The translations under genes and the position numbers were made by a program. The notes beneath the pieces are model-generated. The model was not told the DNA's origin. It was given only the letters and a program-made list of their open reading frames with translations, and made no database searches. 64,000 nucleotides of DNA from Secundilactobacillus kimchicus JCM 15530 (GTDB lineage: Bacteria; Bacillota; Bacilli; Lactobacillales; Lactobacillaceae): assembly GCF_001433995.1 (NCBI RefSeq), contig NZ_AZCX01000002.1:310001-374000 (forward strand), written 5' to 3'. Positions 19,638 through 30,828 of the stretch are shown here, in pieces (the stretch's first letter is position 1; each line of letters opens with the position of its first letter).

Positions 19638-19727
19638 GGTGCTTTTTGTAGACCGGTTTCTGCGTTTGCAGACATGCTGACGGAAAGCAGTAGCACAGGA
19701 TCCCATTCTGGGGCGATTTTTTTGCTC
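19638..19727 (+). ncRNA. Structured rpsL leader with attenuator-like hairpin
   Basis: The leader has a closing helix GTGCT/AGCAC (19640 and 19692 areas), a perfect inner hairpin TCTGC-GTTT-GCAGA (19659-19672), and a downstream hairpin GATCCC/GGGCGAT (about 19699-19716) followed by seven T. This looks like an autoregulatory or attenuated leader of the S12-S7-EF-G operon. I do not recognise a named RNA class. Confidence 0.5.
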
Positions 19728-19791
19728 AAAAAAGAACCGCCTGGATGTGTGGACTTAAAATCATACAATGACAAGGAAGGAGGACTCTTAG

Positions 19792-20205
19792 ATGCCTACA
19801 ATCAACCAATTGGTTCGTAAAGGTCGTAAATCTAGAAGTTCTAAATCAAATGCCCCAGCTCTTGGCTTCGGGTATAACAGTTACAAAAAGAAGCAAGTCG
19901 CTAACGCTGCGCCTCAAAAGCGTGGGGTTGCTACCCGTGTTGGGACGATGACACCGAAGAAGCCTAACTCTGCTTTGCGGAAATATGCCCGTGTTCGTTT
20001 GTCAAACCTTATTGAAGTGACTGCTTACATTCCAGGTATCGGTCACAACCTTCAAGAACATAGTGTTGTTTTAATCCGTGGTGGTCGTGTGAAAGACTTG
20101 CCTGGGGTTCGTTATCACGTTATCCGTGGTGCTTTGGATACCGCCGGTGTTGAAGACCGTCGTCAAAGCCGTTCTAAGTACGGGACAAAGAAGCCTAAGG
20201 CCTAA
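19792..20205 (+). CDS. rpsL: 30S ribosomal protein S12
   Basis: Decoding-site protein of the small subunit, 137 aa. The universally conserved [17 protein letters not shown] and [13 protein letters not shown] segments are intact, with lysines at both sites where streptomycin-resistance mutations arise, so this copy is wild-type. The ATG lies after GGAAGGAGG. First gene of the str operon (rpsL-rpsG-fusA). Confidence 0.98.
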   Translation: MPTINQLVRKGRKSRSSKSNAPALGFGYNSYKKKQVANAAPQKRGVATRVGTMTPKKPNSALRKYARVRLSNLIEVTAYIPGIGHNLQEHSVVLIRGGRVKDLPGVRYHVIRGALDTAGVEDRRQSRSKYGTKKPKA

Positions 20206-20248
20206 ATCGAAATAAAACAGCTAAGTTCAACAAGGAGGGTATTATAGA

Positions 20249-20719
20249 ATGCCAAGAAAAGGAAACGTCCAAAAGCGTGAAGTCCTCCCTGATCCAATCT
20301 ATAACTCAAAGATGGTCACTCGTTTGATCAACCGTTTGATGTTAGATGGTAAGCGGGGCACTGCATCACAAATTTTATACGGTGCATTTGAATTAATTAA
20401 GTCAGAAACTGGGAACGATCCAGTTGAAGTATTTGATGAAGCAATGAAGAACGTTATGCCAGTTCTTGAAGTTAAGGCTCGTCGGGTTGGTGGGTCAAAC
20501 TACCAAGTGCCGATCGAAGTTCGTCCAGAACGCCGGTCAACTTTGGGTCTTCGTTGGATCGTCCAATACGCGCGTTCACGTGGTGAACACACGATGACTG
20601 AACGGTTAGCACGCGAAATCATGGATGCTGCTAACAACACTGGTGCATCAGTTAAAAAGCGTGAAGACACGCATAAAATGGCTGACGCAAACCGGGCATT
20701 TGCACATTACCGCTGGTAA
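20249..20719 (+). CDS. rpsG: 30S ribosomal protein S7
   Basis: 16S rRNA 3'-domain organiser and E-site protein, 156 aa, the normal length. The N-terminal [19 protein letters not shown] and C-terminal [14 protein letters not shown] are typical. Strong AGGAGG; 43 bp after rpsL. Confidence 0.98.
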   Translation: MPRKGNVQKREVLPDPIYNSKMVTRLINRLMLDGKRGTASQILYGAFELIKSETGNDPVEVFDEAMKNVMPVLEVKARRVGGSNYQVPIEVRPERRSTLGLRWIVQYARSRGEHTMTERLAREIMDAANNTGASVKKREDTHKMADANRAFAHYRW

Positions 20720-20734
20720 GAGTGCTGTTCGGTT

Positions 20735-20800
20735 CCTATCAGCTGCCTAGCTTTATGAGTTAGAAACAGCGATAGGAGGGGGTGGCTACGGCCGCCCCTA
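20735..20800 (+). other. Paired hairpins between rpsG and fusA
   Basis: CCTATC (20735-20740) pairs with GATAGG (20771-20776), immediately followed by GGGGTGGC/GGCCGCCCC-type pairing around 20777-20797. There is no proper T-run, so it is better seen as an mRNA processing, stability or translational control element than a terminator. Confidence 0.45.
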
Positions 20801-20839
20801 TTTGTAGGTGATTAAACTGAGAGGAGTTACAGACTAAAC

Positions 20840-22939
20840 ATGGCTAATACTCGAGCTTTTCCACTAGAAAAGACGCGTAACATCGGGATCATGGCTCATA
20901 TCGATGCTGGTAAGACCACAACGACTGAACGGATCCTGTATTACACTGGTAAAATCCATAAAATTGGTGAAACTCATGATGGAGCTTCACAAATGGACTG
21001 GATGGAACAAGAACAAGAACGTGGGATTACCATCACTTCAGCTGCTACGACCGCTGAATGGAAAGGCCACCGAATTAACATCATTGATACCCCAGGACAC
21101 GTGGACTTCACAATCGAAGTTGAACGGTCATTGCGGGTGCTTGATGGTGCCGTTGCGGTGTTGGATGCCCAAGCTGGTGTTGAACCCCAAACTGAAACGG
21201 TTTGGCGTCAAGCATCTGACTACAATGTTCCCCGTATCGTTTTTGCCAACAAGATGGACAAGTTGGGGGCCGACTTTGATGCTTCTGTGGAATCATTGAA
21301 GGACCGTCTCCAAGCCAATGCCTTGGCTATCCAAATGCCAATCGGTGCCGAAGACGACTTCGAAGGGATTATCGACTTGATTGAAATGAAGGCCGATATT
21401 TATGACGAAGACGAATTGGGAACTGAATGGGACGTTGTTGACGTGCCAGAAGCATACCGGGAAGAAGCCCAAAAGCGCCGTGATGCTATGATTGAACAAA
21501 TCGCTGACGTTGATGACAGCATCATGGAAAAGTACCTTGACGGTGAAGAAATTCCGATCCCTGAAATCAAGGCTGCTATCCGTAAGGCAACCTTGAACCT
21601 TGAAATGTTCCCAGTTTTGGCTGGTTCAGCTTTCAAGAACAAAGGTGTTCAAATGATGCTTGATGCGGTTGTTGATTTCTTGCCTTCACCACTTGACGTG
21701 AAGCCATACCCAGCAACTGATCCTGATACTGGCGAACAAGTTGACTTAATTGCCAACGACGATGCACCTTTCGCTGCATTGGCATTTAAGATTGCTACTG
21801 ACCCATTCGTTGGTCGTTTGACGTTTATCCGGGTATACCAAGGAACCTTGGAATCAGGTTCATACGTCTTAAACGCCACTAAGGATAAGCGTGAACGGGT
21901 TGGTCGTTTGCTGCAAATGCACTCGAATTCTCGTCAAGAAATTCCAGAAGTCTTTTCAGGTGACATCGCAGCCACTATCGGCTTAAAGAACACCGTTACT
22001 GGTGACTCTTTAACCGACGTTGACCACCCACTTCACTTGGAATCAATGGAATTCCCAGACCCAGTTATTCAGGTTGCGGTTGAACCTAAGACTAAGGCTG
22101 ACCAAGACAAGATGAATAATGCTTTGCAAAAGCTCTCTGAAGAAGATCCATCGTTCCGTGCAGAAACTAACCCTGAAACCGGTGAAACTTTGATTGCCGG
22201 AATGGGTGAATTGCACTTGGATATCATCATTGACCGGATGAAGCGTGAATTCAAGGTTGAAGCAACTGTTGGTGCACCTCAAGTTGCCTACCGTGAAGCA
22301 TTTACCAAGGCTACTAAGGCACAAGGTAAGTTTGTTCGTCAATCAGGTGGTAAAGGGCAATACGGTGATGTTTGGATCGAATTCGAACCAAACGAAGAAG
22401 GCAAGGGCTTCGAATTCGAAGATGCCATTGTCGGTGGTGTTGTTCCTCGTGAATACATTCCATCAGTTGAACAAGGTTTGAAGGAATCAATGGAAAATGG
22501 TGTTCTTGCCGGTTACCCATTGATTGACGTTAAGGCCAAGTTGTACGATGGTAGTTATCACGAAGTCGATTCTAGTGAAGCTGCCTTCAAGGTTGCCGCT
22601 TCAATCGCCTTACGGAACGCCGCTAAGTCTGCTGGACCAGTTATCCTAGAACCAATCATGAAAGTCGACATTGTTGTTCCTGAAGAATACATGGGCGATA
22701 TCATGGGTCAAGTAACTGCTCGTCGTGGCCGAGTTGATGGTATGGAAGCACGTGGGAATGCTCAATTGATTCACTCGTTTGTTCCATTGTCAGAAATGTT
22801 TGGTTACGCAACGACATTGCGTTCAGCCTCACAGGGTCGTGGGACGTTTACGATGGTCTTTGACCACTACGAACCAGTTCCAAAGTCGATCCAAGAAGAA
22901 ATTATTAAGAAGAATGGTGGCACACCAGTTTCTGAATAA
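20840..22939 (+). CDS. fusA: Elongation factor G
   Basis: Translocation and ribosome-recycling GTPase, 699 aa, the usual length. G1 is [16 protein letters not shown]3 is DTPGHVDF and G4 is NKMD; domains II-V follow in normal order, including the domain IV segment [15 protein letters not shown]. The ATG lies behind GAGAGGAG. Last gene of the str operon before a strong terminator. Confidence 0.98.
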   Translation: MANTRAFPLEKTRNIGIMAHIDAGKTTTTERILYYTGKIHKIGETHDGASQMDWMEQEQERGITITSAATTAEWKGHRINIIDTPGHVDFTIEVERSLRVLDGAVAVLDAQAGVEPQTETVWRQASDYNVPRIVFANKMDKLGADFDASVESLKDRLQANALAIQMPIGAEDDFEGIIDLIEMKADIYDEDELGTEWDVVDVPEAYREEAQKRRDAMIEQIADVDDSIMEKYLDGEEIPIPEIKAAIRKATLNLEMFPVLAGSAFKNKGVQMMLDAVVDFLPSPLDVKPYPATDPDTGEQVDLIANDDAPFAALAFKIATDPFVGRLTFIRVYQGTLESGSYVLNATKDKRERVGRLLQMHSNSRQEIPEVFSGDIAATIGLKNTVTGDSLTDVDHPLHLESMEFPDPVIQVAVEPKTKADQDKMNNALQKLSEEDPSFRAETNPETGETLIAGMGELHLDIIIDRMKREFKVEATVGAPQVAYREAFTKATKAQGKFVRQSGGKGQYGDVWIEFEPNEEGKGFEFEDAIVGGVVPREYIPSVEQGLKESMENGVLAGYPLIDVKAKLYDGSYHEVDSSEAAFKVAASIALRNAAKSAGPVILEPIMKVDIVVPEEYMGDIMGQVTARRGRVDGMEARGNAQLIHSFVPLSEMFGYATTLRSASQGRGTFTMVFDHYEPVPKSIQEEIIKKNGGTPVSE

Positions 22940-22949
22940 TTTTTAAATG

Positions 22950-22983
22950 ATCGCCTACATCGTCGAGATGTGGGCGATTTTTT
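22950..22983 (+). terminator. Terminator of the str operon
   Basis: ATCGCCTACATC (22950-22961) pairs with GATGTGGGCGAT (22967-22978), followed by a T-run. Confidence 0.92.
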
Positions 22984-23011
22984 GATCCTTTAAAAAAATA
23001 ACGATAAACCC

Positions 23012-23040
23012 TTGTCAGATGGGCATTTATTTAGTATTAT
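23012..23040 (+). promoter_or_regulatory. S10 operon promoter
   Basis: TTGTCA (23012-23017), 17-bp spacer, TATTAT (23035-23040). This is probably the main promoter for the long S10-spc-alpha transcript. Confidence 0.75.
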
Positions 23041-23046
23041 AGATAG

Positions 23047-23195
23047 GTGCTGAATTTCAGGGGCAGTCTGTGCCCTTGTGGCAGTGCTAATAGAGCGATG
23101 ATGTGGAAGGTTGCGACACACCCGGCCGCTTTGCCACGAGGGGTGGCGGTAATTTCCACGGAGTTAGTCTAATTTTGAAAATAGACGTAAGGAGG
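23047..23195 (+). ncRNA. Structured leader of the S10 operon
   Basis: About 150 nt of folded leader: GGGCA (23061-23065)/TGCCC (23071-23075), then GTGGAA (23103-23108) closing with TTCCAC (23154-23159) around an inner hairpin GCCAC-GAGGG-TGGC near 23133-23147. L4-dependent leaders of S10 operons are known in Firmicutes; this is a positional candidate, not a matched model. No terminator is seen in it. Confidence 0.45.
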
Positions 23196-23202
23196 GAATC
23201 CA

Positions 23203-23511
23203 ATGGCAAAACAAAAAATTCGTATCCGTTTGAAGGCTTATGAACACCGCATTTTAGACCAATCTGCTGACAAGATTGTCGAAACTGCTAAGCGTACGGG
23301 CGCTGAAATCTCAGGTCCTATTCCGTTACCAACGGAACGGACTGTGTACACGGTGCTTCGTTCACCACATAAGTTCAAGAAGTCGCGTGAGCAATTTGAA
23401 ATGCGTACGCACAAACGGTTAATCGATATTGTTAACCCAACGCCAAAGACAGTTGACTCATTGATGAAGTTAGACTTGCCTTCAGGTGTAGATATCGAAA
23501 TCAAGCTTTAA
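23203..23511 (+). CDS. rpsJ: 30S ribosomal protein S10
   Basis: Small-subunit head protein, also NusE in antitermination, 102 aa. Residues such as [19 protein letters not shown] and the C-terminal [12 protein letters not shown] are typical. First gene of the S10 operon, ATG behind AAGGAGGG. Confidence 0.98.
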   Translation: MAKQKIRIRLKAYEHRILDQSADKIVETAKRTGAEISGPIPLPTERTVYTVLRSPHKFKKSREQFEMRTHKRLIDIVNPTPKTVDSLMKLDLPSGVDIEIKL

Positions 23512-23553
23512 TTTTAACTATTTTAAACAATACAACATATCGGAGGTGTACTC

Positions 23554-24189
23554 ATGACCAGAAAAGGAATCTTAGGTAAAAAAGTCGGTATGACGCAAGT
23601 CTTTACTGATAACGGGGAATTGATCCCAGTTACTGTTGTTGAAACCACGCCTAACGTTGTTTTACAAGTGAAAACACTGGAAAACGACGGTTACGAAGCC
23701 ATTCAATTGGGTTACGACGACAAGCGCGACGTTTTGAGCAACAAACCAGAAAAAGGTCATGTAGCAAAAGCAAATACGACTCCTAAGCGCTTCATTCATG
23801 AAATCAAAGATGTTGAGCTGGGAGATTACAAGGTAGCAGACGAAATCAAGGCGGACATCTTTGAAGCCGGTGAGTACGTTGACGTCACTGGTACTACAAA
23901 GGGTCATGGTTACCAAGGTAACATCCATAAAGACGGCCAAAGCCGGGGCCCTGAAACCCACGGTTCTCGTTACCACCGTCGTCCAGGTTCTTTAGGGGCC
24001 GTTATCAACCGTGTGTTCAAAGGTAAGAAATTGCCAGGTCGCATGGGTAACAAGACGGTTACTATTCAGAACTTGCAAATTGTTCGTGCCGATGTCGACA
24101 ACAATGTGTTGTTGATCAAGGGGAATGTCCCAGGCGCAAACAAATCATTCATCGAAGTTAAGAGCGCGGTTCGCGCACCAAAGAAATAG
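23554..24189 (+). CDS. rplC: 50S ribosomal protein L3
   Basis: Assembly-initiating large-subunit protein near the peptidyl-transferase centre, 211 aa. The N-terminus [14 protein letters not shown] and the central loop [18 protein letters not shown] are diagnostic. Strong CGGAGGTG before the ATG; S10 operon gene 2. Confidence 0.98.
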   Translation: MTRKGILGKKVGMTQVFTDNGELIPVTVVETTPNVVLQVKTLENDGYEAIQLGYDDKRDVLSNKPEKGHVAKANTTPKRFIHEIKDVELGDYKVADEIKADIFEAGEYVDVTGTTKGHGYQGNIHKDGQSRGPETHGSRYHRRPGSLGAVINRVFKGKKLPGRMGNKTVTIQNLQIVRADVDNNVLLIKGNVPGANKSFIEVKSAVRAPKK

Positions 24190-24206
24190 GAAAGGAGGAA
24201 ACGTAG

Positions 24207-24830
24207 ATGACTAGTGTAACTTTATTTAAACAAGACGGCAGTCAAAATGGTGACGTTACTTTAAACGATGCCATTTTCGCCGTTGAACCAAACGATAACG
24301 TTGTGTTTGACACTGTTTTGATGCAACGCGCTTCACTTCGCCAAGGAACTCATGCGGTCAAGAACCGTAGTGCTGTTCGTGGTGGTGGTAAGAAGCCATG
24401 GCGTCAAAAGGGTACTGGTCGTGCCCGTGCTGGTTCGACTCGTTCACCAATCTGGGTTGGTGGTGGTACCGTCTTCGGTCCTACACCTCGTTCATATGCT
24501 TATCACTTACCAAAGAAAGTGACTCGGTTGGCTTTGAAGTCGGTCTTATCACAAAAGGTACTTGATAACGCCTTAGTTGTTGTTGATGCTTTAAGTTTTG
24601 ACGCACCTAAGACCAAGGCATTTGCCCAAACCCTTGCTGGTTTGAACGTTTCTGAAAAAACATTAGTGGTTCTTGAGGAAGACAACGAAAATGCCGCATT
24701 AGCAGCTCGTAACCTTGACAACGTTAAGGTAATTGATGCTAAAGGGATTAACGTGCTTGACGTGATTAACAGCAAGAAGCTGGTTATGACGCAAACTGCT
24801 CTTTCTCAAATTGAGGAGGTGCTCGCATAA
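24207..24830 (+). CDS. rplD: 50S ribosomal protein L4
   Basis: Exit-tunnel protein and, in many bacteria, repressor of the S10 operon, 207 aa. The tunnel loop [19 protein letters not shown] is intact, without the changes linked to macrolide resistance. Its stop codon overlaps the rplW start by one base. Confidence 0.98.
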   Translation: MTSVTLFKQDGSQNGDVTLNDAIFAVEPNDNVVFDTVLMQRASLRQGTHAVKNRSAVRGGGKKPWRQKGTGRARAGSTRSPIWVGGGTVFGPTPRSYAYHLPKKVTRLALKSVLSQKVLDNALVVVDALSFDAPKTKAFAQTLAGLNVSEKTLVVLEEDNENAALAARNLDNVKVIDAKGINVLDVINSKKLVMTQTALSQIEEVLA

Positions 24831-25117
24831 TGGAAGCACGCGATATTATTTTACGTCCGGTCATTACTGAAGCATCAACTGATTTGCTTGATGACAAGCG
24901 TTATACATTTGATGTTGACGTTCGGGCAACTAAAACACAAGTTAAAAAAGCAATTGAAGAAATCTTCAACGTTAAGGTTGTTAAAGTTAACATCATGAAC
25001 GTTAAAGGTAAGAAGAAGCGTCAAGGTCGTTTCGTTGGGTTTACCAAGAAGCGTCGGAAGGCCATTGTGTCCTTGTCTGCTGATTCAGAAGAAATCAAAT
25101 TATTCGGTGAAGAATAA
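24830..25117 (+). CDS. rplW: 50S ribosomal protein L23
   Basis: Exit-port protein that docks SRP and trigger factor, 95 aa. [20 protein letters not shown] and the basic [18 protein letters not shown] loop identify it. The start overlaps the rplD stop (TAATG), indicating translational coupling. Confidence 0.97.
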   Translation: MEARDIILRPVITEASTDLLDDKRYTFDVDVRATKTQVKKAIEEIFNVKVVKVNIMNVKGKKKRQGRFVGFTKKRRKAIVSLSADSEEIKLFGEE

Positions 25118-25146
25118 TTAATCTATCGTAATAGGAGGGAATTCAC

Positions 25147-25983
25147 TTGGCGATTAAGACATATAAACCAACCAGCAATGGTCGGCGTAATATGACTAGC
25201 CTTGTCTACAGTGATGTTATCACGAAGACAACGCCCGAAAAGTCATTGTTAGAATCAAAGAGTCACACTGCCGGTCGTAACAACTACGGTCATAAGACTG
25301 TTCGTCACCGCGGCGGTGGGAACAAGAACCAATACCGGATTATCGACTTCAAGCGTAATAAGGACAACGTTCCTGCTACGGTTAAAGCTATCGAATACGA
25401 TCCAAACCGGACCGCAAACATTGCTTTGTTGGTCTACAAAGATGGTATTAAGGCCTACATCTTAGCTCCTAAGGGGTTAAAGGTTGGCGATAAGGTTCAA
25501 TCAGGAACTGAAGCTGATATTAAGGTCGGTAATGCATTGCCATTACAAAATATCCCAGTCGGAACAACCATCCACAATATTGAATTGAAGCCTGGTCACG
25601 GTGGCCAATTGGTCCGTTCAGCCGGTACTTCAGCGCAATTACTTGGTAAGGAAGGCAAGTACGTGTTAATTCGCTTGGCTTCTGGTGAAGTTCGTCGGGT
25701 TTTAGCTGTCAACCGTGCCACTATTGGAACTGTTGGTAACGAAGAACACGAACTGGTTAACGTCGGTAAAGCTGGTCGTAACCGTTGGATCGGCAAGCGT
25801 CCTCAATCTCGTGGGTCTGTTATGAACCCTAACGATCACCCTCATGGTGGTGGTGAAGGTAAAGCACCTATTGGTCGTCCATCACCATTATCTCCATGGG
25901 GTAAGAAGACTGCCGGTAAGAAGACTCGTTCGAAGAAGGCACAAACCGAGAAATTTATTGTTCGTCACCGTAAGGGTAAATAA
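25147..25983 (+). CDS. rplB: 50S ribosomal protein L2
   Basis: Core peptidyl-transferase protein, 278 aa. The C-terminal [19 protein letters not shown] contains the essential histidine-rich loop. Start codon is TTG 25147 behind AGGAGGGAA, one of several TTG starts in core genes of this window. Confidence 0.98.
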   Translation: MAIKTYKPTSNGRRNMTSLVYSDVITKTTPEKSLLESKSHTAGRNNYGHKTVRHRGGGNKNQYRIIDFKRNKDNVPATVKAIEYDPNRTANIALLVYKDGIKAYILAPKGLKVGDKVQSGTEADIKVGNALPLQNIPVGTTIHNIELKPGHGGQLVRSAGTSAQLLGKEGKYVLIRLASGEVRRVLAVNRATIGTVGNEEHELVNVGKAGRNRWIGKRPQSRGSVMNPNDHPHGGGEGKAPIGRPSPLSPWGKKTAGKKTRSKKAQTEKFIVRHRKGK

Positions 25984-26032
25984 TAAATTAACTTAATTGT
26001 ATTTAATCTCGCTTGTAAGGAGGGACATCTAA

Positions 26033-26311
26033 ATGGGTCGTAGTTTAAAAAAGGGACCATTCGCCGATGAGCATTTATTGAAGAAGATCGATGCCCAAAA
26101 AGATTCAGACAAAAAGTCTGTTATCAAAACTTGGTCACGTCGTTCAACCATCTTCCCTAGCTTTATTGGCTACACCATTGCGGTTTATGATGGTCGCAAG
26201 AACGTTCCAGTATTCATTCAAGAAGACATGGTTGGTCACAAATTAGGTGAATTCGTACCAACTCGTACTTTCCGTGGCCACGGCGGCGACGATAAGAAGA
26301 CACGAGCATAA
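26033..26311 (+). CDS. rpsS: 30S ribosomal protein S19
   Basis: Head protein contacting tRNA and S13, 92 aa; [17 protein letters not shown] and the C-terminal [16 protein letters not shown] are typical. Good AAGGAGGG. Confidence 0.98.
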   Translation: MGRSLKKGPFADEHLLKKIDAQKDSDKKSVIKTWSRRSTIFPSFIGYTIAVYDGRKNVPVFIQEDMVGHKLGEFVPTRTFRGHGGDDKKTRA

Positions 26312-26326
26312 TAAGGAGGATATCAA

Positions 26327-26683
26327 ATGGCTGAACAAGTGACATCAGCAAAGGCAACTGCGAGAACTGTTCGTATTGCCGCACGTAAGGTCCGCCTTGT
26401 TGTTGATCTTATCAGAGGCAAAAGTGTGGCAGAAGCGATTGCTATTTTGAAGTTTACCCCTCGCGGTGCTTCACCAGTCGTTGAAAAAGTTCTAATGTCT
26501 GCAGTTGCTAACGCAGAAAACAATTTTGATTTAGACCGTACTGACTTGGTTGTCAGCGAAGTTTTTGTTAACGAAGGACCAACGCTTAAGCGGTTCCGTC
26601 CCCGTGCAAAAGGTTCTGCTTCACCAATCAACAAACGGACTAGTCACATTACAGTAGTTGTATCAGATAAAGAGGAGGGGTAA
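26327..26683 (+). CDS. rplV: 50S ribosomal protein L22
   Basis: Exit-tunnel protein, 118 aa. [20 protein letters not shown] and the beta-hairpin region [18 protein letters not shown] are intact. Located 15 bp after rpsS with AAGGAGG. Confidence 0.98.
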   Translation: MAEQVTSAKATARTVRIAARKVRLVVDLIRGKSVAEAIAILKFTPRGASPVVEKVLMSAVANAENNFDLDRTDLVVSEVFVNEGPTLKRFRPRAKGSASPINKRTSHITVVVSDKEEG

Positions 26684-26686
26684 AGC

Positions 26687-27355
26687 GTGGGTCAAAAGAT
26701 TAATCCAACCGGATTACGTGTCGGTATTATTCGCGACTGGGAAGCAAAATGGTATGCTGAAAAAGATTTTGCTGCCTACTTAGGCGAAGACCTTAAAATC
26801 CGGAAATATATCGCAAAGCGCCTTGCAGATGCCTCAGTGTCAACAGTTGAAATTGAACGTGCCGCTAACCGCGTCAACATCTCAATTCATACTGCTAAGC
26901 CTGGTATGGTTATCGGTAAGGGTGGGTCAGAAGTTGAAAATCTCCGTAAGGAATTGAACAACTTAACTGGCAAACGAGTACACATCAACATCATCGAAAT
27001 CAAGAAGCCTGATTTGGATGCTAAGTTGGTCGGCGAAAACATCGCTCGTCAACTTGAAGGTCGGGTCGCATTCCGTCGTGCAATGCGTGGTGCAATGCAA
27101 CGGACAATGCGGTCTGGTGCAAAGGGTATTAAAACCCAGGTTGCCGGTCGTTTAAACGGGGCTGACATGTCGCGGGTAGAATCTTACTCAGACGGAACAG
27201 TGCCGTTGCACACATTACGTGCAGATATCGACTATGCATGGGTAGAAGCCCACACAACATACGGTTCATTAGGTGTTAAGACTTGGATCTACCGTGGCGA
27301 AATTTTGCCAGCAAAGCCTAACGAACAAAACTCTAACGAACAAGGAGGGAAATAA
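26687..27355 (+). CDS. rpsC: 30S ribosomal protein S3
   Basis: Head protein at the mRNA entry site, 222 aa, with a KH domain ([18 protein letters not shown]). Starts with GTG 26687 behind GAGGAGGGG, three bases after the rplV stop. Confidence 0.98.
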   Translation: MGQKINPTGLRVGIIRDWEAKWYAEKDFAAYLGEDLKIRKYIAKRLADASVSTVEIERAANRVNISIHTAKPGMVIGKGGSEVENLRKELNNLTGKRVHINIIEIKKPDLDAKLVGENIARQLEGRVAFRRAMRGAMQRTMRSGAKGIKTQVAGRLNGADMSRVESYSDGTVPLHTLRADIDYAWVEAHTTYGSLGVKTWIYRGEILPAKPNEQNSNEQGGK

Positions 27356-27357
27356 GC

Positions 27358-27792
27358 ATGCTAGTACCTAAGCGGGTTAAGTTCCGTCGTGAGCACCGTG
27401 GTAAGTTACGCGGTGAAGCAAAAGGCGGCAAATCAGTTGCTTTCGGCGAATACGGTTTGCAAGCATTAGATTCAAGCTGGATTAGCAACCGTCAAATCGA
27501 AGCAGCTCGTATTGCTATGACGCGTTACATGAAGCGTGGTGGTAAAGTTTGGATCAAGATTTTCCCTCACAAATCCTACACTGAAAAAGGTGTTGGTGTT
27601 CGGATGGGTAATGGTAAGGGTGCCCCTGCAGGTTGGGTTGCACCAGTTAAGCGCGGCAAGGTTATGTTCGAAGTTGGCGGCGTTTCTGAAGAAGTCGCTC
27701 GCGAAGCCCTGCGGTTAGCTGCTATGAAGCTTCCGGTTCGGACTAAGACCGTAACACGCGAGGAAGTAGGTGGCGAATCAAATGAAGGCTAA
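27358..27792 (+). CDS. rplP: 50S ribosomal protein L16
   Basis: A-site/central protuberance protein, 144 aa; [18 protein letters not shown] and [18 protein letters not shown] are diagnostic. Begins two bases after rpsC and overlaps rpmC by 11 bases. Confidence 0.98.
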   Translation: MLVPKRVKFRREHRGKLRGEAKGGKSVAFGEYGLQALDSSWISNRQIEAARIAMTRYMKRGGKVWIKIFPHKSYTEKGVGVRMGNGKGAPAGWVAPVKRGKVMFEVGGVSEEVAREALRLAAMKLPVRTKTVTREEVGGESNEG

Positions 27793-27976
27793 AGAAATTA
27801 AAGAATTAACCACTGCTGAAATGCTTGAAAAAGAAAAGAGTTACAAAGATGAATTGTTCAACCTCCGTTTCCAATTGGCTACTGGTCAATTAGAAAACAC
27901 TGCTCGTTTGAAGCAAGTGCGTAAGAACATTGCGCGGATCAAGACAGTTCTCCACGAACAAGAATTAAACAAGTAA
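27782..27976 (+). CDS. rpmC: 50S ribosomal protein L29
   Basis: Small two-helix exit-port protein, 64 aa. I use ATG 27782 ([14 protein letters not shown]) with AGGTGG upstream, which gives the standard L29 length; an in-frame GTG at 27770 falls in that ribosome site. The gene overlaps the end of rplP. Confidence 0.95.
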   Translation: MKAKEIKELTTAEMLEKEKSYKDELFNLRFQLATGQLENTARLKQVRKNIARIKTVLHEQELNK

Positions 27977-28002
27977 GAATACGATAAAGGAGGAACCTAT
28001 TA

Positions 28003-28269
28003 ATGGCTGAAGAACGTAATGCTCGTAAGACTTACCGTGGTCGTGTCGTATCTGACAAGATGGACAAGACGATTACTGTTGCGGTTGAAACTTACAAGAA
28101 CCACCCAGTATACGGCAAGCGGATCAAGTACACGAAGAAATACAAAGCTCGTGATGAGAACAACGAAGCTAAAATGGGCGACCTTGTAGAAATCATGGAG
28201 ACCCGGCCGTTGTCTAAGACCGTTCGTTTCCGGTTACTTCAAGTTGTCGAAAAGTCAGTTATCATCTAA
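28003..28269 (+). CDS. rpsQ: 30S ribosomal protein S17
   Basis: OB-fold 16S rRNA 5'-domain protein, 88 aa; [20 protein letters not shown] is typical. Strong AAAGGAGG. Confidence 0.98.
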   Translation: MAEERNARKTYRGRVVSDKMDKTITVAVETYKNHPVYGKRIKYTKKYKARDENNEAKMGDLVEIMETRPLSKTVRFRLLQVVEKSVII

Positions 28270-28314
28270 TTTATCGTATTCAATTTACTTAATTGTGAAA
28301 GGAGGACACTTACG

Positions 28315-28683
28315 GTGATCCAACAAGAATCTCGTTTAAAAGTCGCTGATAACTCTGGTGCCCGCGAAATCTTAACTATTAAAGTGTTGGGCGGTTCAAA
28401 GCGTCGCTATGCAGGTATTGGTGACGTGATTGTCGCTACTGTCAAACAAGCAACACCAGGTGGCGTTGTCAAAAAGGGTGACGTCGTTAAGGCAGTTATC
28501 GTCCGCACCACTTCACGTGTACGTCGGGCAGACGGCTCATACATTAAGTTTGACGAAAACGCTGCAGTTTTAATCCGTGATGACAAGAGTCCACAAGGTA
28601 CTCGTATTTTCGGACCGGTTGCGCGTGAATTACGTGACAATGACTACATGAAGATCGTTTCATTAGCACCAGAAGTGCTGTAA
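28315..28683 (+). CDS. rplN: 50S ribosomal protein L14
   Basis: Subunit-bridge protein, 122 aa, with the signature [23 protein letters not shown] start at 28315 behind AAAGGAGGA. Classical first gene of the spc operon; no separate promoter is obvious here. Confidence 0.98.
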   Translation: MIQQESRLKVADNSGAREILTIKVLGGSKRRYAGIGDVIVATVKQATPGGVVKKGDVVKAVIVRTTSRVRRADGSYIKFDENAAVLIRDDKSPQGTRIFGPVARELRDNDYMKIVSLAPEVL

Positions 28684-28714
28684 TCGTTTCGAAAATAAGG
28701 AGGTGCCAAACAGG

Positions 28715-29026
28715 ATGAACATCAAAACTGGTGATAAAGTTCGTGTAATCGCTGGTAAGGACAAAGGTAAAGAGGGGACTGTCACTAAGACAATCGCCGC
28801 TAAGGACCGCGTCGTTATCGAAGGCGTCAACATGATCAAGAAGGCCCAAAAAGCCTCTCAATCAAATCCTCAAGGCGGTATCGTTGAAGTTGAAGCGCCA
28901 ATCCACGTTTCTAACGTAATGTTGATTGACCCTTCATCAAACCAACCAACCCGTGTTGGTTACCGCGTTGAAAATGAGAAGAAGGTTCGCTACGCTAAAA
29001 AGTCTGGCGAAACCATCGACAAATAA
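28715..29026 (+). CDS. rplX: 50S ribosomal protein L24
   Basis: KOW-domain assembly initiator, 103 aa ([20 protein letters not shown]). I start at ATG 28715; a GTG at 28703 overlaps the AAGGAGG and would give a non-standard N-terminus. Confidence 0.96.
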   Translation: MNIKTGDKVRVIAGKDKGKEGTVTKTIAAKDRVVIEGVNMIKKAQKASQSNPQGGIVEVEAPIHVSNVMLIDPSSNQPTRVGYRVENEKKVRYAKKSGETIDK

Positions 29027-29051
29027 TGCCGAAAGGAGGCAACATTAACTA

Positions 29052-29594
29052 ATGACGAGTCGTTTACAAGAAAAATATACAAAAGAAATCGTGCCATCAA
29101 TGATCGAAAAGTTCAGTTACTCTTCAATCATGCAAGCACCTAAGCTTGAAAAGATTGTTTTGAACATGGGTGTTGGTGATGCCGTTGCAAACGCCAAGAA
29201 CTTAGATGAAGCCGTTGAAGAATTGACCTTGATTGCTGGGCAAAAGCCATTGATTACCAAGGCCAAAAAGTCAATCGCCGGTTTCCGTTTACGTGAAGGT
29301 AACGCGATTGGTGCCAAAGTCACTTTACGTGGCCAACGCATGTACGAATTTCTTGACAAGCTGATCAACGTTTCATTGCCTCGAGTTCGTGACTTCCATG
29401 GTGTTAGTTCACGGGCTTTTGACGGTCGTGGGAACTACACATTGGGTGTACGTGAACAATTGATTTTCCCAGAAATTGATTACGATAACGTTAACCGCGT
29501 TCGTGGTTTGGATATCGTTATCGTCACTACCGCTGAATCAGATGAAGAATCTCGCGAGTTGTTAACACAACTTGGCATGCCATTTACTAAGTAA
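29052..29594 (+). CDS. rplE: 50S ribosomal protein L5
   Basis: 5S rRNA-binding central protuberance protein, 180 aa; [20 protein letters not shown] and the C-terminal [16 protein letters not shown] are typical. AAAGGAGG upstream. Confidence 0.98.
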   Translation: MTSRLQEKYTKEIVPSMIEKFSYSSIMQAPKLEKIVLNMGVGDAVANAKNLDEAVEELTLIAGQKPLITKAKKSIAGFRLREGNAIGAKVTLRGQRMYEFLDKLINVSLPRVRDFHGVSSRAFDGRGNYTLGVREQLIFPEIDYDNVNRVRGLDIVIVTTAESDEESRELLTQLGMPFTK

Positions 29595-29610
29595 TCAAGG
29601 AGGTTATATT

Positions 29611-29796
29611 GTGGCTAAAAAATCATTAGTTGTAAAGAGTCAACGACCAGCTAAGTACTCAACGCAAAACTACACGCGTTGCGAGCGTTGTGGACGTCCA
29701 CACTCAGTTTATCAAAAATTCCACTTATGCCGACTTTGCTTACGGGAACTTGCTCACAAGGGCCAAATTCCTGGCATGAAAAAAGCCAGCTGGTAA
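29611..29796 (+). CDS. rpsN: 30S ribosomal protein S14, type Z (zinc-binding)
   Basis: A 61-aa short, zinc-binding S14 with the two Cys pairs CERC and CRLC. GTG start at 29611 behind AAGGAGG; upstream in-frame codons lie inside rplE. A zinc-free paralogue, common in Firmicutes, is not in this window. Confidence 0.97.
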   Translation: MAKKSLVVKSQRPAKYSTQNYTRCERCGRPHSVYQKFHLCRLCLRELAHKGQIPGMKKASW

Positions 29797-29826
29797 AAAT
29801 AACACTCAAAAGGAGGATAAACGTTA

Positions 29827-30225
29827 ATGTCCATGACTGACCCAATTGCAGACTTCTTAACTCGGATTCGTAATGCCAACATGGTATACCACGAATCATT
29901 AGAAGTTCCTGCCTCAAAAATCAAACGTGACATTGCTGAAATTTTAAAGCGTGAAGGCTTTATTCGCGATGTTGAATACATCGATGATGATAAGCAAGGT
30001 ATCATCCGCGTATTTCTTAAGTACGGTCGCGATAAGCAACGCGTTATTTCAGGTTTGAAGCGTATTTCAAAACCTGGTTTGCGGACTTATGTCAAATCAG
30101 ATTCAGTACCGAAAGTGCTTAACGGTTTAGGTATCGCAATCATCTCAACATCAGAAGGTGTTGTCACTGATAAAGAAGCACGCGCTAAAAAAATTGGCGG
30201 CGAAGTTCTCGCCTACGTATGGTAA
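29827..30225 (+). CDS. rpsH: 30S ribosomal protein S8
   Basis: Central-domain 16S rRNA binder and spc operon regulator in other bacteria, 132 aa; [15 protein letters not shown] and the C-terminal [20 protein letters not shown] are typical. I use ATG 29827, 10 nt after AGGAGG; ATG 29833 is possible. Confidence 0.97.
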   Translation: MSMTDPIADFLTRIRNANMVYHESLEVPASKIKRDIAEILKREGFIRDVEYIDDDKQGIIRVFLKYGRDKQRVISGLKRISKPGLRTYVKSDSVPKVLNGLGIAIISTSEGVVTDKEARAKKIGGEVLAYVW

Positions 30226-30255
30226 TTTAAAAAACTGCAAGGAGGTGCCTACTAA

Positions 30256-30792
30256 ATGAGTCGTATTGGTTATAAAACTGTAACTATTCCTGAAGGCGTT
30301 GACGTTAAACGCGATGGTGATGAGGTTACTGTAAAAGGCCCGAAGGGGACAATTACTCGTACTTTTTCATCAATCATCACGATGAACGTTGCCGACGGTG
30401 AAGTTAACTTTGATCGTCCAGACGATAACAACAAGACCCGTGCCATCCACGGAACAACTCGTGCTAACTTCAACAACATGGTTGAAGGGGTAACGAATGG
30501 TTTCGCTAAGACACTTAAGCTTGTCGGTGTTGGGTACCGTGCTCAATTGAAAGGTAAAACCTTGACGTTGAGTGTTGGTTACTCAAACCCCGTTGAAATG
30601 GAAGTTCCTGAAGCATTAACGCTTGAAGTTCCTGACAACAACACCATCAAGATCAGCGGCATTAGCAAGCAAGAAGTCGGTGACTTCGCAGCTGAAATCC
30701 GTGCCGTTCGCTCACCAGAACCTTACAAGGGTAAAGGTATTCGTTACGAAGACGAACACATCAGCCTTAAGGAAGGTAAGACTGGTAAGTAA
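30256..30792 (+). CDS. rplF: 50S ribosomal protein L6
   Basis: Factor-binding region protein, 178 aa; [16 protein letters not shown] and [18 protein letters not shown] are diagnostic. AAGGAGGTG upstream. Confidence 0.98.
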   Translation: MSRIGYKTVTIPEGVDVKRDGDEVTVKGPKGTITRTFSSIITMNVADGEVNFDRPDDNNKTRAIHGTTRANFNNMVEGVTNGFAKTLKLVGVGYRAQLKGKTLTLSVGYSNPVEMEVPEALTLEVPDNNTIKISGISKQEVGDFAAEIRAVRSPEPYKGKGIRYEDEHISLKEGKTGK

Positions 30793-30828
30793 CATTAGAT
30801 TCATCATTAATTTAAAGAGGTGACTATT

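Noticed and set aside
20777-20805. Terminator between rpsG and fusA
   Set aside because: The GC-rich stem is followed by only a few non-contiguous T, and fusA lacks a clear separate promoter.
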